Shown here: one piece after another, positions 10,143-17,398 of the stretch
Layout of the letters: each line of letters begins with the position of its first letter
Numbering within the stretch: position 1 is the stretch's first letter
Assembly (NCBI GenBank): GCA_002840685.1
Contig: PHBU01000002.1
Coordinates: 186,001 to 250,000, forward strand
From: Chloroflexi bacterium HGW-Chloroflexi-6
GTDB lineage: Bacteria; Chloroflexota; Anaerolineae; Anaerolineales; Villigracilaceae
DNA length: 64,000 nt
Direction: 5' to 3'
Program-made: the position numbers and the translations under genes
The notes under the pieces: model-generated
Database searches by the model: none
Told to the model about the DNA's origin: nothing
Seen by the model: only the letters and a program-made list of their open reading frames with translations

Positions 10143-10281
10143 GGTGTTTTCTCCTTATTCGTGTGATTTTGCATTTAATCGCGCTGTAGATTCAGCTCGC
10201 AAGCGGTTGTTGGGTAGCCTCATGCCTTTTAAAGCAACTTCTTCATTCTCTCGCATGGAACAGACTGTCATCAGCACTGGG

Positions 10282-10803
10282 TTATTTGCCGATCTCCAGC
10301 GTAATAAACTTGATGCCATCCTTGTTAAAGCAACTTACCTGTCCTATCAGGCTGCCACCACTAAAGCTTACCGAGCCAACAGCAGTAAAACGTCCATCGT
10401 TGCAGGTTTCAAAGTTCACCCGCTGCTCATTGACACTGACCACACCATTGATATACCAGGTATCTTGACTCCCTTTGATGCAATTGTAGTGATCGGTAAT
10501 AGTCGGGCCGGTGGTGCTCAATTCGGCTGTACCATTGCTGTTTACCCGAAGTGTAAGCGGTTGCTCAACTCGACAGGATGTATCTGAAGATCCAAAGCTG
10601 ATTTTGACGCCATCGCTCTCGAAAACTTGCACGGATGTGGCGTTGTCTAACCCTGCGGCATTCTCGGGTGGCGCGGGGGAGGGAGCTGGCGTAGGAAGAT
10701 CCAATTCATTGTCGATTTCATCCCAGCCGGGCGCATTACAAGCCAACATCGCAAGTAATAGCACTGCCAGTGTCACCCATGGAATATAAAAATGATTACG
10801 CAT
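10282..10803 (-). CDS. hypothetical lipoprotein
   Basis: Lipobox LLAMLACNAPG; 173 aa. Confidence 0.75.
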   Translation of the reverse strand: MRNHFYIPWVTLAVLLLAMLACNAPGWDEIDNELDLPTPAPSPAPPENAAGLDNATSVQVFESDGVKISFGSSDTSCRVEQPLTLRVNSNGTAELSTTGPTITDHYNCIKGSQDTWYINGVVSVNEQRVNFETCNDGRFTAVGSVSFSGGSLIGQVSCFNKDGIKFITLEIGK

Positions 10804-10823
10804 ATTGATCCCTTACATTTTTT

Positions 10824-11012
10824 GGCGTGGACTCTGCCTAGGCGCAAAAAACTCGTACCAGTCTGTCACCTGCCCCGCTGAGTTGCGCGGGGAGTGCCGC
10901 CTGGCCAGGGGGAAAATGCTTGTAAATCGCGCACGCCGCATACGCGGCAGTTCCCAGCAAGACAATTATATAGGCGAGTTCGTGTCGCATACACTGCTGT
11001 TAATCGGCGGGC
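10824..11012 (-). repeat. attC-like intergenic repeat, copy B (R' end degenerate)
   Basis: Core ggcgtggactctgcctaggcgcaaaaaactcg; shares gccgcatacgcggcagtt...agcaagacaat with copy C and cactgctgttaatcggcgggc with A and D. Confidence 0.8.
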
Positions 11013-11047
11013 GTGTTTGACTGGTTTCACCAATTGCCGTGCAAGCA

Positions 11048-11854
11048 CTAATTAATTGCCATAAGGAATTGTTCATAATTAGAATCTAGATATGCATAAT
11101 CGGTTGTGTAAATTTCTAAATGACCTTCATCAATGTTCGCTTGAAGACGCTTATCGCCGTTTGCCGCGCCTTGACGCAGATAATCTGCCATGTATGCAAT
11201 ACGTGATTTGGTAGCCTGAATAATTTTAGAACGCTCACGTAATCCATATTCATCGCAGAAAAGACGAACGCGGCGACATTGTTCTTGTATTGTCCCGTAA
11301 TTTTCGGGGTTGGATGGGTCAGTTATTGGAGCAAATCGGTAAAGGGCATATGCTAAATCCCATTCTCGATTACCAGGGTGTGCATTGTCGAAGTCAATAA
11401 CACCAATTAATTTTCCTTTGTCAAATACGCAATTGTATGGCGCAAAATCACCATGACAAATTACTTCGATTGGTTCTTGCGTTGGAGATTGCCACCCTGA
11501 CTGATAAATTTGTGCTATATCCTCTGTTGCATCGTGAATACGTCGAAGGAGTCGCGCTGCCGAAATTAATACTTCGTCAGTGCGGAGAAACTCAGGAAGT
11601 GGATAGTGCCCGACAAGCCCAGGTATAAAAGTCAAGATTTCACGTCCCTGTTCATCAAAGCCTAAAGGTGTTGGTACTTCTTGAATGCCTTTGGCCCGAA
11701 GATGTGCAAGCAGCATGTGGACTTGTTTTGTCCAAAAACCAACATCTCGACGAACAGTGTTTCCAATACGTGAAACGGCGGTCATGTTTCCACCCGCCAA
11801 CTTTTCTTCAGATTCCATTATGTGTATCCATTTGTTACCAAAAGTAGCAGGCAA
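11048..11854 (-). CDS. APH-family phosphotransferase (true start possibly 11818)
   Basis: EVICHGDFAPYNCVFDKGKLIGVIDFDNAHPGNREWDLAYALYR: Brenner motif HGDxxxxN and DFD. Confidence 0.93.
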   Translation of the reverse strand: MPATFGNKWIHIMESEEKLAGGNMTAVSRIGNTVRRDVGFWTKQVHMLLAHLRAKGIQEVPTPLGFDEQGREILTFIPGLVGHYPLPEFLRTDEVLISAARLLRRIHDATEDIAQIYQSGWQSPTQEPIEVICHGDFAPYNCVFDKGKLIGVIDFDNAHPGNREWDLAYALYRFAPITDPSNPENYGTIQEQCRRVRLFCDEYGLRERSKIIQATKSRIAYMADYLRQGAANGDKRLQANIDEGHLEIYTTDYAYLDSNYEQFLMAIN

Positions 11855-11856
11855 GC

Positions 11857-12025
11857 GCCCAATGGTTTCTGTTGCTGGCGCTCAGCACAGGCGTGGACTC
11901 TGCCCGGGAGCAGAAAAATCTCGAAGCCAGCCTGCCGAAGGTGCCGCCAGGCCAGGCGAAAATGCTTGTAAACCGCTCACGCCGCATACGCGGCAGTTTC
12001 CGGCAAGACAATCACTCGGTAGGCG
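11857..12025 (-). repeat. attC-like intergenic repeat, copy C; overlaps the 3' end of the upstream gene
   Basis: Ends gcccaatgg...ggtaggc; core ggcgtggactctgcccgggagcagaaaaatctcgaagccagcc at 11889-11932. Confidence 0.8.
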
Positions 12026-12989
12026 TACTTTGCACCTTGATAAATACTTTGTTGTTATATTCCCAATCATAATTTCCCTGGACACGAAATTGCATACTAT
12101 TGTTATTTTGTTGGAAATGTAGTTCTACCGGAAACGAGATTAACTCAAACACATTATCTGCCAAACATTGCATGGGCATATAGGGCCAAAATAAGGAGGT
12201 ATACAGACATTTGTTGCTATCGTCATAATGAATGCTCCATTCTTCATTCTCGGCTCCATTTTGCCATCGATATGTACCAAGGTAGTGCTTCATATCACAC
12301 GGATAAGACTTTACCTTTCCATACTCTAAACCCAAGTATGCAATGACTTCATGAACGTACTGACCCCAATGCTCTTCGCTTGTGTCTATTTTTATTTTCG
12401 AGCACAGCAATCGATCAAATATTGACATCATCTTGATTTGTTCATATTCAATAGCGGCAAACATACTGTTTTCATCTACATATTCATGCTCTTTAAAATA
12501 CACATGCAGATCATCTCTTCTCAGCATTAGTTCTCGCCACCATTGCCCCCGCGCGATGAATGCTTTTTCCAAGCTTTTGCGTAGATCAGGGCGATACAGA
12601 AAGACAATGACGGGATTTAGTTCGTTGATGATCTCTATTACCTGCGAAGAATATGCAACGATCTCATCTTCATTCCAGAGACTATGAATAAAATACCGGT
12701 CGTATGCATGCAAAAAACATCCTTCGGTAACACACACTTTGCCAGACGACTTGATTGAATCTCGGAATGTCATCCATTTCTGCAACATCCCAATCCTATT
12801 TAATTCCATACCTTCAGCGGTATTCAATTTGCCAAAGCTGAATTCATTCTGACGGATGGGATGATTTTCGCACTCTTCATGCAGCCAGTATGTATCATGA
12901 GCCAGGTTGATTTGTTTATATACACTTTTCGAAAGACTCGATTTTCCCACTGAGCAGTGTCCATCAACGATGATTAGTTTTGTGTTCAT
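12012..12989 (-). CDS. P-loop kinase-like protein with extra C-terminal domain
   Basis: LIIVDGHCSVGKSSLSKSVYKQ Walker A; no family I can name confidently. Confidence 0.75.
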   Translation of the reverse strand: MNTKLIIVDGHCSVGKSSLSKSVYKQINLAHDTYWLHEECENHPIRQNEFSFGKLNTAEGMELNRIGMLQKWMTFRDSIKSSGKVCVTEGCFLHAYDRYFIHSLWNEDEIVAYSSQVIEIINELNPVIVFLYRPDLRKSLEKAFIARGQWWRELMLRRDDLHVYFKEHEYVDENSMFAAIEYEQIKMMSIFDRLLCSKIKIDTSEEHWGQYVHEVIAYLGLEYGKVKSYPCDMKHYLGTYRWQNGAENEEWSIHYDDSNKCLYTSLFWPYMPMQCLADNVFELISFPVELHFQQNNNSMQFRVQGNYDWEYNNKVFIKVQSTPTE

Positions 12990-13032
12990 TCAGAATCTCC
13001 ATCGATGTTTGCCAAATCCCCTGTGTTGGGGC

Positions 13033-13326
13033 GCCTAAAGGGGGGCGGCCTACCCGGTGGGTTGCCGTGCATGCTGCTGTGGGGACTGGCGATGATGTGA
13101 GCCGGGCGTGGACTCTGCCTGGGAGCAGAAAAACCCGAAGCCAGCCTGTCACCTGTTCTGTTGAGTTGCGCGGGGAGTGCTGCCAGCCTGCCCCGTGTTA
13201 CGATGTAACCATCTCACGTAACCGCATAGGCCGCTGCGGATGGGAGATCAGGTTTTGTCAGGATTTACCATCGAAACAATTACATAGGCGATTTCGTGCC
13301 ACACACACTGCTGTTAATCGGTGGGC
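13033..13326 (-). repeat. attC-like intergenic repeat, copy D (long, possibly composite)
   Basis: Ends gcctaaa...ggtgggc; core gccgggcgtggactctgcctgggagcagaaaaacccgaagccagcc at 13101-13146. Confidence 0.75.
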
Positions 13327-13354
13327 GCATTTGTTGACAGTGTGTAAGCATCCA

Positions 13355-13708
13355 TTAATGTGTTGAATAATGAAGGATCACATAGCCCGTCACTGAAACG
13401 AGGATGGCTGCTGTGACAACTGCCCAAGCAACAAATTCTGTCGGCCGTTCTCTTATTCGCCATTCATTGAAGGTTGCTTCGTTTCGAAAGCGCGGACCGT
13501 TAGCTGCGCCACTCCACCGGTTGCCGCGCAGGGATCCGATAAAAACAACGCTTAGTATCAGAACGACGATGCCCGCCCATAAAAGCGAGATGCCCGCTGT
13601 ACCGTAGGTTGGAACTCCGGCAAGTGTGAAAAAGCCGATTACCACAATAGCCAGCCCAAAATATGTACCGAGCACGATCAAAGCGAATTTTCGTAGTTTG
13701 CGTAGCAT
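13355..13708 (-). CDS. hypothetical membrane protein, 117 aa
   Basis: Three hydrophobic segments; flanked on both sides by attC-like repeats. Confidence 0.65.
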   Translation of the reverse strand: MLRKLRKFALIVLGTYFGLAIVVIGFFTLAGVPTYGTAGISLLWAGIVVLILSVVFIGSLRGNRWSGAANGPRFRNEATFNEWRIRERPTEFVAWAVVTAAILVSVTGYVILHYSTH

Positions 13709-13770
13709 TTGTGTTGGTTTCCTAAGTTGTAGGTTTCAACAGCAGAAATGAAAGCTCCAAATTCCAGACC

Positions 13771-13855
13771 GCCCAATGGCTGGCTTTACCTGCGCTGAGC
13801 CGGGCGTGGACTCTGCCTGGGAGCAGAAAAAACTCGAAGCCAGCCAATGGTGGGC
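13771..13855 (-). repeat. attC-like intergenic repeat, copy E (best-formed, 85 bp)
   Basis: gcccaatggctggctt ... gaagccagccaatggtgggc: arms GCCCA-(AT)-GGCTGGCTT and GCCCA-(CCATT)-GGCTGGCTT form a bulged imperfect palindrome. Confidence 0.85.
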
Positions 13856-13978
13856 TTTACCGGTGGATTTGGCGGAAAAAGTCACAGTGTGTAACGAGAA
13901 AAGTGTAGCATGAAGCCAGATCTATTTGCAAGACATTCCTGATTCTCCGAAACAACAACATCGTTGTGGGATGGTAGT
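13856..13978. repeat. ~120 bp direct repeat, right copy
   Basis: See 6719-6840; same orientation, about 7.1 kb apart. Confidence 0.95.
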
Positions 13979-13982
13979 CTAT

Positions 13983-14025
13983 CAATTGACGCCTGTCCCG
14001 GCGTAAAAAGGGACAGGTGTCAATT
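13983..14025. repeat. REP/MITE-like hairpin
   Basis: caattgacgcctgtccc-ggcgtaaaaa-gggacaggtgtcaattg: 17 bp arms with one mismatch. Confidence 0.8.
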
Positions 14026-14206
14026 GAAAAGGCGTCCCCCGAATGGAGAACGCCTTGTTTTGGGTTAAAACTCGGACCGAATTTTGTCGTTTTTGGCATT
14101 AATTCTGCGATTTGCTCAGGTTCCGGCCCGTTTATGCGCTCCGGCGGGATATTGTGATGGGCGGGTTTCTGAGGACGTGGTGTTTAGGCGCATTTGGTTA
14201 TCTTAT

Positions 14207-14956
14207 TCACGCCTTTTGAATAACTATTTTTCGTTGAAGTTCATGATAGCGCCTTGTTGAATTCCAGAAGAAAAATATTCGATTAAATCTGGTGGAGTAT
14301 TGATGCGCTAGCGCCAATACTGTTAAATCAACGGATGAAGGAATACGTAAATCATCCGCAACGATTAATAACCACATTTCCGAACATTTGGATTTGTAAT
14401 TGTCCAGTTTTTTCTCTTTTTGGTTAATTATTTCTTGAAGATATTCCGGAGTAATCTCAGGAATCCAACCGGCACTTGAACTACGCCATTTGTTTTCTTT
14501 TCCATTTGGATGAGCGTAGATATGGAGCATCACAATTTCATTTGGAAAATACTCCGAATTTTCTCTATTTCGCTTTCGTGTGATTGGAGTGCCCGGCTCT
14601 ATCGGGGTCGTAATAACTAAGTGTACAACTCTTTCGGCAAGGCGGTCTACATCTTTTCTACCCAGCTTAGTTTTGTGATTGAAAAGAACCTGAACAAGAA
14701 GAGGCTGGCTGTGGTCTTTTAAATATAAACCATTTGCCTTGCTAACAACCTTCTGGCCCAAGCTATCTTGAGCTTGCAAGGATGTGCCATCCGTGGGACC
14801 AGGCTGAAATATTTCAGTATGTTCAATTCCTAGAAGGTTGTCTTGGGTATGCACGATAAAATCTGGCTTCTCAAATACTTCAATTTCGCCATCTGGAAAG
14901 AAGTTGCAAACTTCTTTGAAATGTTTTAGATGGATAAATTCTCGAATTTTGTCCAT
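14207..14956 (-). CDS. hypothetical protein, possible PD-(D/E)XK-like fold
   Basis: FEKPDFIVHTQDNLLGIEHTEIF resembles a degenerate PD...ExT/K motif; two-gene unit with 14960-15349. Confidence 0.5.
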   Translation of the reverse strand: MDKIREFIHLKHFKEVCNFFPDGEIEVFEKPDFIVHTQDNLLGIEHTEIFQPGPTDGTSLQAQDSLGQKVVSKANGLYLKDHSQPLLVQVLFNHKTKLGRKDVDRLAERVVHLVITTPIEPGTPITRKRNRENSEYFPNEIVMLHIYAHPNGKENKWRSSSAGWIPEITPEYLQEIINQKEKKLDNYKSKCSEMWLLIVADDLRIPSSVDLTVLALAHQYSTRFNRIFFFWNSTRRYHELQRKIVIQKA

Positions 14957-14959
14957 TTT

Positions 14960-15358
14960 TCAATCGATTGAATATGCTTCAAGAAATACTTTTTTGACTT
15001 CTGTTGGGGTTTTGCATTTCTCTAGCTTAATTTGTATCTCCAGTATCTTTTCGGGTTTAATTTCATTGGTCGAGAAATCAACCCCAACGCCAATGTGTTT
15101 CAAGGCTTTACGCCGAAACCTCGCCATGTCTTCCTGATATAGCGTAAGTGGTGTTCGGGCCAAATCTTGGGAATTAGTGAGCACTATACAGCAGAAGTTT
15201 TCATTCTCTTGTTGAATATTTAGTGAGAGAATATGTTCCTGAGCTGCGTTTTGCCAATTTACCAGACAATCATACAACCCTCGCATAGTAGGATTTTCAA
15301 AATAGAAAAAGCTGGATTCATATTCTTTTTGTTCGGACATAAAAAAGACTTTTTTCAC
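14960..15358 (-). CDS. hypothetical protein (132 aa, likely start within first codons)
   Basis: Adjacent, 3 bp gap to the next ORF on the same strand. Confidence 0.5.
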   Translation of the reverse strand: MKKVFFMSEQKEYESSFFYFENPTMRGLYDCLVNWQNAAQEHILSLNIQQENENFCCIVLTNSQDLARTPLTLYQEDMARFRRKALKHIGVGVDFSTNEIKPEKILEIQIKLEKCKTPTEVKKVFLEAYSID

Positions 15359-15542
15359 TCGGTGTTAAAAAGAAAATTCAGGATAAAAAGTGCGTAACTA
15401 TGTATTTAGCGGCCATTTCGCCGGTTTATGGCTTATGGGCGGCCAAAGGTTAAAATTGAATAAGCTATTCTGTGTATTTTACTGCTTTTTGCGTAAATCC
15501 CTGGACCGAACCTGGCGAAAAAATTAGTTTTTGTATCGAAAC

Positions 15543-15589
15543 AAAAATATGCCCGGCCTGTGCTGAAAAACACGGGCCGGGCATATTTT
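15543..15589. terminator. bidirectional intrinsic terminator
   Basis: aaaaatatgcccggcctgtg-ctgaaaaa-cacgggccgggcatatttt. Confidence 0.9.
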
Positions 15590-15605
15590 GAAGAAGTTGC
15601 GTTGT

Positions 15606-16004
15606 TTAGCGTCGTTCGGTAACGTGGAGATTGTAGTTGTCGGCTTTGAAGTACTCCATCGCAAAGCGGGCGGCATCTTCAGAGTCGTAGGGGGCGCAGC
15701 TGAAAACATCCAGATAGATGGCTTTGCTGGCATCGGCGAAGTGGGCCGAAATCAGGGATGTCTCGATCAACTGGGTCATGCTGAAACCCTGCACGCGCGG
15801 GTCGTCGCCAAAGAAAACCACCTGGGTCTCGCCGTAGCGTCGCATTTGGATGCGGTCGCACAGAATTTTCACAAATTCGCGGATGGCCTCGGCGTCTTGC
15901 ATCAGGGCCAGGTCGCAGTTGTACAGGTCAATACTTGTCGACACGCCCCAGCAGGTGGGGGCTTCGATACCATTAAGGGCTGGGGCTTGGGTCAGGTTAC
16001 CCAT
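15606..16004 (-). CDS. S-adenosylmethionine decarboxylase-family paralog (divergent SpeD homolog)
   Basis: GFSMTQLIETSLISAHFADASKAIYLDVFSCAPYD aligns with the SpeD core (AESHxSxHxxPE...DxFTC), but the ESH serine region is altered; start overlaps the speE stop. Confidence 0.75.
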   Translation of the reverse strand: MGNLTQAPALNGIEAPTCWGVSTSIDLYNCDLALMQDAEAIREFVKILCDRIQMRRYGETQVVFFGDDPRVQGFSMTQLIETSLISAHFADASKAIYLDVFSCAPYDSEDAARFAMEYFKADNYNLHVTERR

Positions 16005-16827
16005 GTAGTTCTCTCCTAAAGAATTCCGGCAAGGCAAACGCTGCGCGGTGAACGTCCGGGTTGATGTAGTTCATTTGTCCCGGCGGATAGGCGCGGGTCA
16101 GTCCGTTCTGCCAGGGGGTGTTGGATGCGTACATGAAACCGATCCCGCCGCCGGGGTAGGTGGGGACCTGGGCGTAGTAGTAATCCGGGCTCTTGGCCAT
16201 GCTGCGCGCGAAGCCGTAAATCTCTTTGATCAGGGCGGTGTCAAAGTAGGGCTGTTCGCACTGGGTGGCGAGCGCCCCGCCAGGGTTGAGCGCGCCCCAC
16301 ATCAGCCCGAAGAACTCTTCGCTGAACAGGCGCTCGGCCATGCCGATCGGGTCGGTGGTGTCTGAAACGATCACATCAAAGGTGTTGCCGGGGATCTTGA
16401 GATATTCGAAGGCATCCTGCACGACCAGCTTGGCGCGCGGATCGCTCCACGGGTCGCCAAAGCCGGGGAAGTACTGGCGCGAATACTCGACCACTTTACG
16501 ATCCAGTTCGCAGACCACGACTTCTTCCATCGAAGGGTAACGCAATAGCTGCTGCAGCGAACCGCCATCGCCGCCGCCAACCACCAGGGCGCGTTTGGGG
16601 TTTTCCACCGCCAGGGCCGGGACGTGGGTGATCATTTCGTGGTAGCCCATGTTGTCCTGCTCGGTCAGCTGGATGATGCCGTCCAGGATGAGCGCGTTAC
16701 CGAAGAATTCGGTCTCGACCACTTGCAGGTACTGGTAATCGGTCTGTTCTTCGACCAGCACGCGCTTGACGTGCAAGGCTTTGCGGTAGTAGGAGTGTAG
16801 CTCTTCGGTCAGCCAGATATTGTTCAT
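15997..16827 (-). CDS. speE: spermidine synthase
   Basis: NALILDGIIQLTEQDNMGYHEMITHVP..ALVVGGGDGGSLQQLLRYP...VIVSDTTDPIGMAE. Confidence 0.95.
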   Translation of the reverse strand: MNNIWLTEELHSYYRKALHVKRVLVEEQTDYQYLQVVETEFFGNALILDGIIQLTEQDNMGYHEMITHVPALAVENPKRALVVGGGDGGSLQQLLRYPSMEEVVVCELDRKVVEYSRQYFPGFGDPWSDPRAKLVVQDAFEYLKIPGNTFDVIVSDTTDPIGMAERLFSEEFFGLMWGALNPGGALATQCEQPYFDTALIKEIYGFARSMAKSPDYYYAQVPTYPGGGIGFMYASNTPWQNGLTRAYPPGQMNYINPDVHRAAFALPEFFRRELHG

Positions 16828-17285
16828 AGCGAGATCTCATGAACAACCGGCCGGGTTGCCGCCTGGAAGGCCGCATCGCGGTCGATCAGGCGCACGGTGT
16901 AAGATTTGGCGCCAAAGGCAGCCTTGATCGTGTCCAGCAGTGGGGTGAGGTCCATGCCCAGATTGCAAGTGAACAGATCGATGGCGCAATAGCCGTATTC
17001 AGGCCAGGCATGCAGGCTGGCATGCGATTCGGCCAGCAGCAGAAAGCAGGTAAAACCGTGCGGGCTGAATTTGTAGAAGCCTTCATCGACAACGGTCAGG
17101 CCGCTTTCGCGGACCGCGCCTGAGAAGAGGGCATAGGACCGCTCGCTGTCAAGTAAGATCTCATTGGAGCAACCGGAAAGGTCGCAAATATAGTGTTCCC
17201 CGAGCCGCAGGGTAGTGTTCAATCGTGCCTCCAGATTAGAAATTATATAAGTCACGGATTTTATCCGAGCATGGCCCGGCGTCAA
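16824..17285 (-). CDS. speD: S-adenosylmethionine decarboxylase proenzyme (class 1b)
   Basis: LLAESHASLHAWPEYGYCAIDLFTCNLGMDLTPLLDTIKAAFGA. Confidence 0.92.
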   Translation of the reverse strand: MTPGHARIKSVTYIISNLEARLNTTLRLGEHYICDLSGCSNEILLDSERSYALFSGAVRESGLTVVDEGFYKFSPHGFTCFLLLAESHASLHAWPEYGYCAIDLFTCNLGMDLTPLLDTIKAAFGAKSYTVRLIDRDAAFQAATRPVVHEISL

Positions 17286-17398
17286 TCTCTGGAAGGCATG
17301 AATTTTCGTCAGGTTTTTTGGGCAGAACGTTCGATTTGGAGGTCGAATGTTGCTTTAGGTCACGAATTTGCAGTGTTTTTGTCGTTTCCGGAATGATT

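Noticed and set aside
10195-10225. R''-like ACCCAACAACCGCTTGCGAG in the 10142/10282 gap
   Set aside because: No matching R' half or shared core nearby; may be a remnant but not callable as a site.
9357-13855. CRISPR array
   Set aside because: Repeats are 85-300 bp, imperfect, and separated by whole genes rather than uniform short spacers; no cas genes seen.
6059-14206. Classical class 1-type integron
   Set aside because: No intI, no attI and the R boxes deviate from GTTRRRY/RYYYAAC; only the cassette-like geometry is supported.
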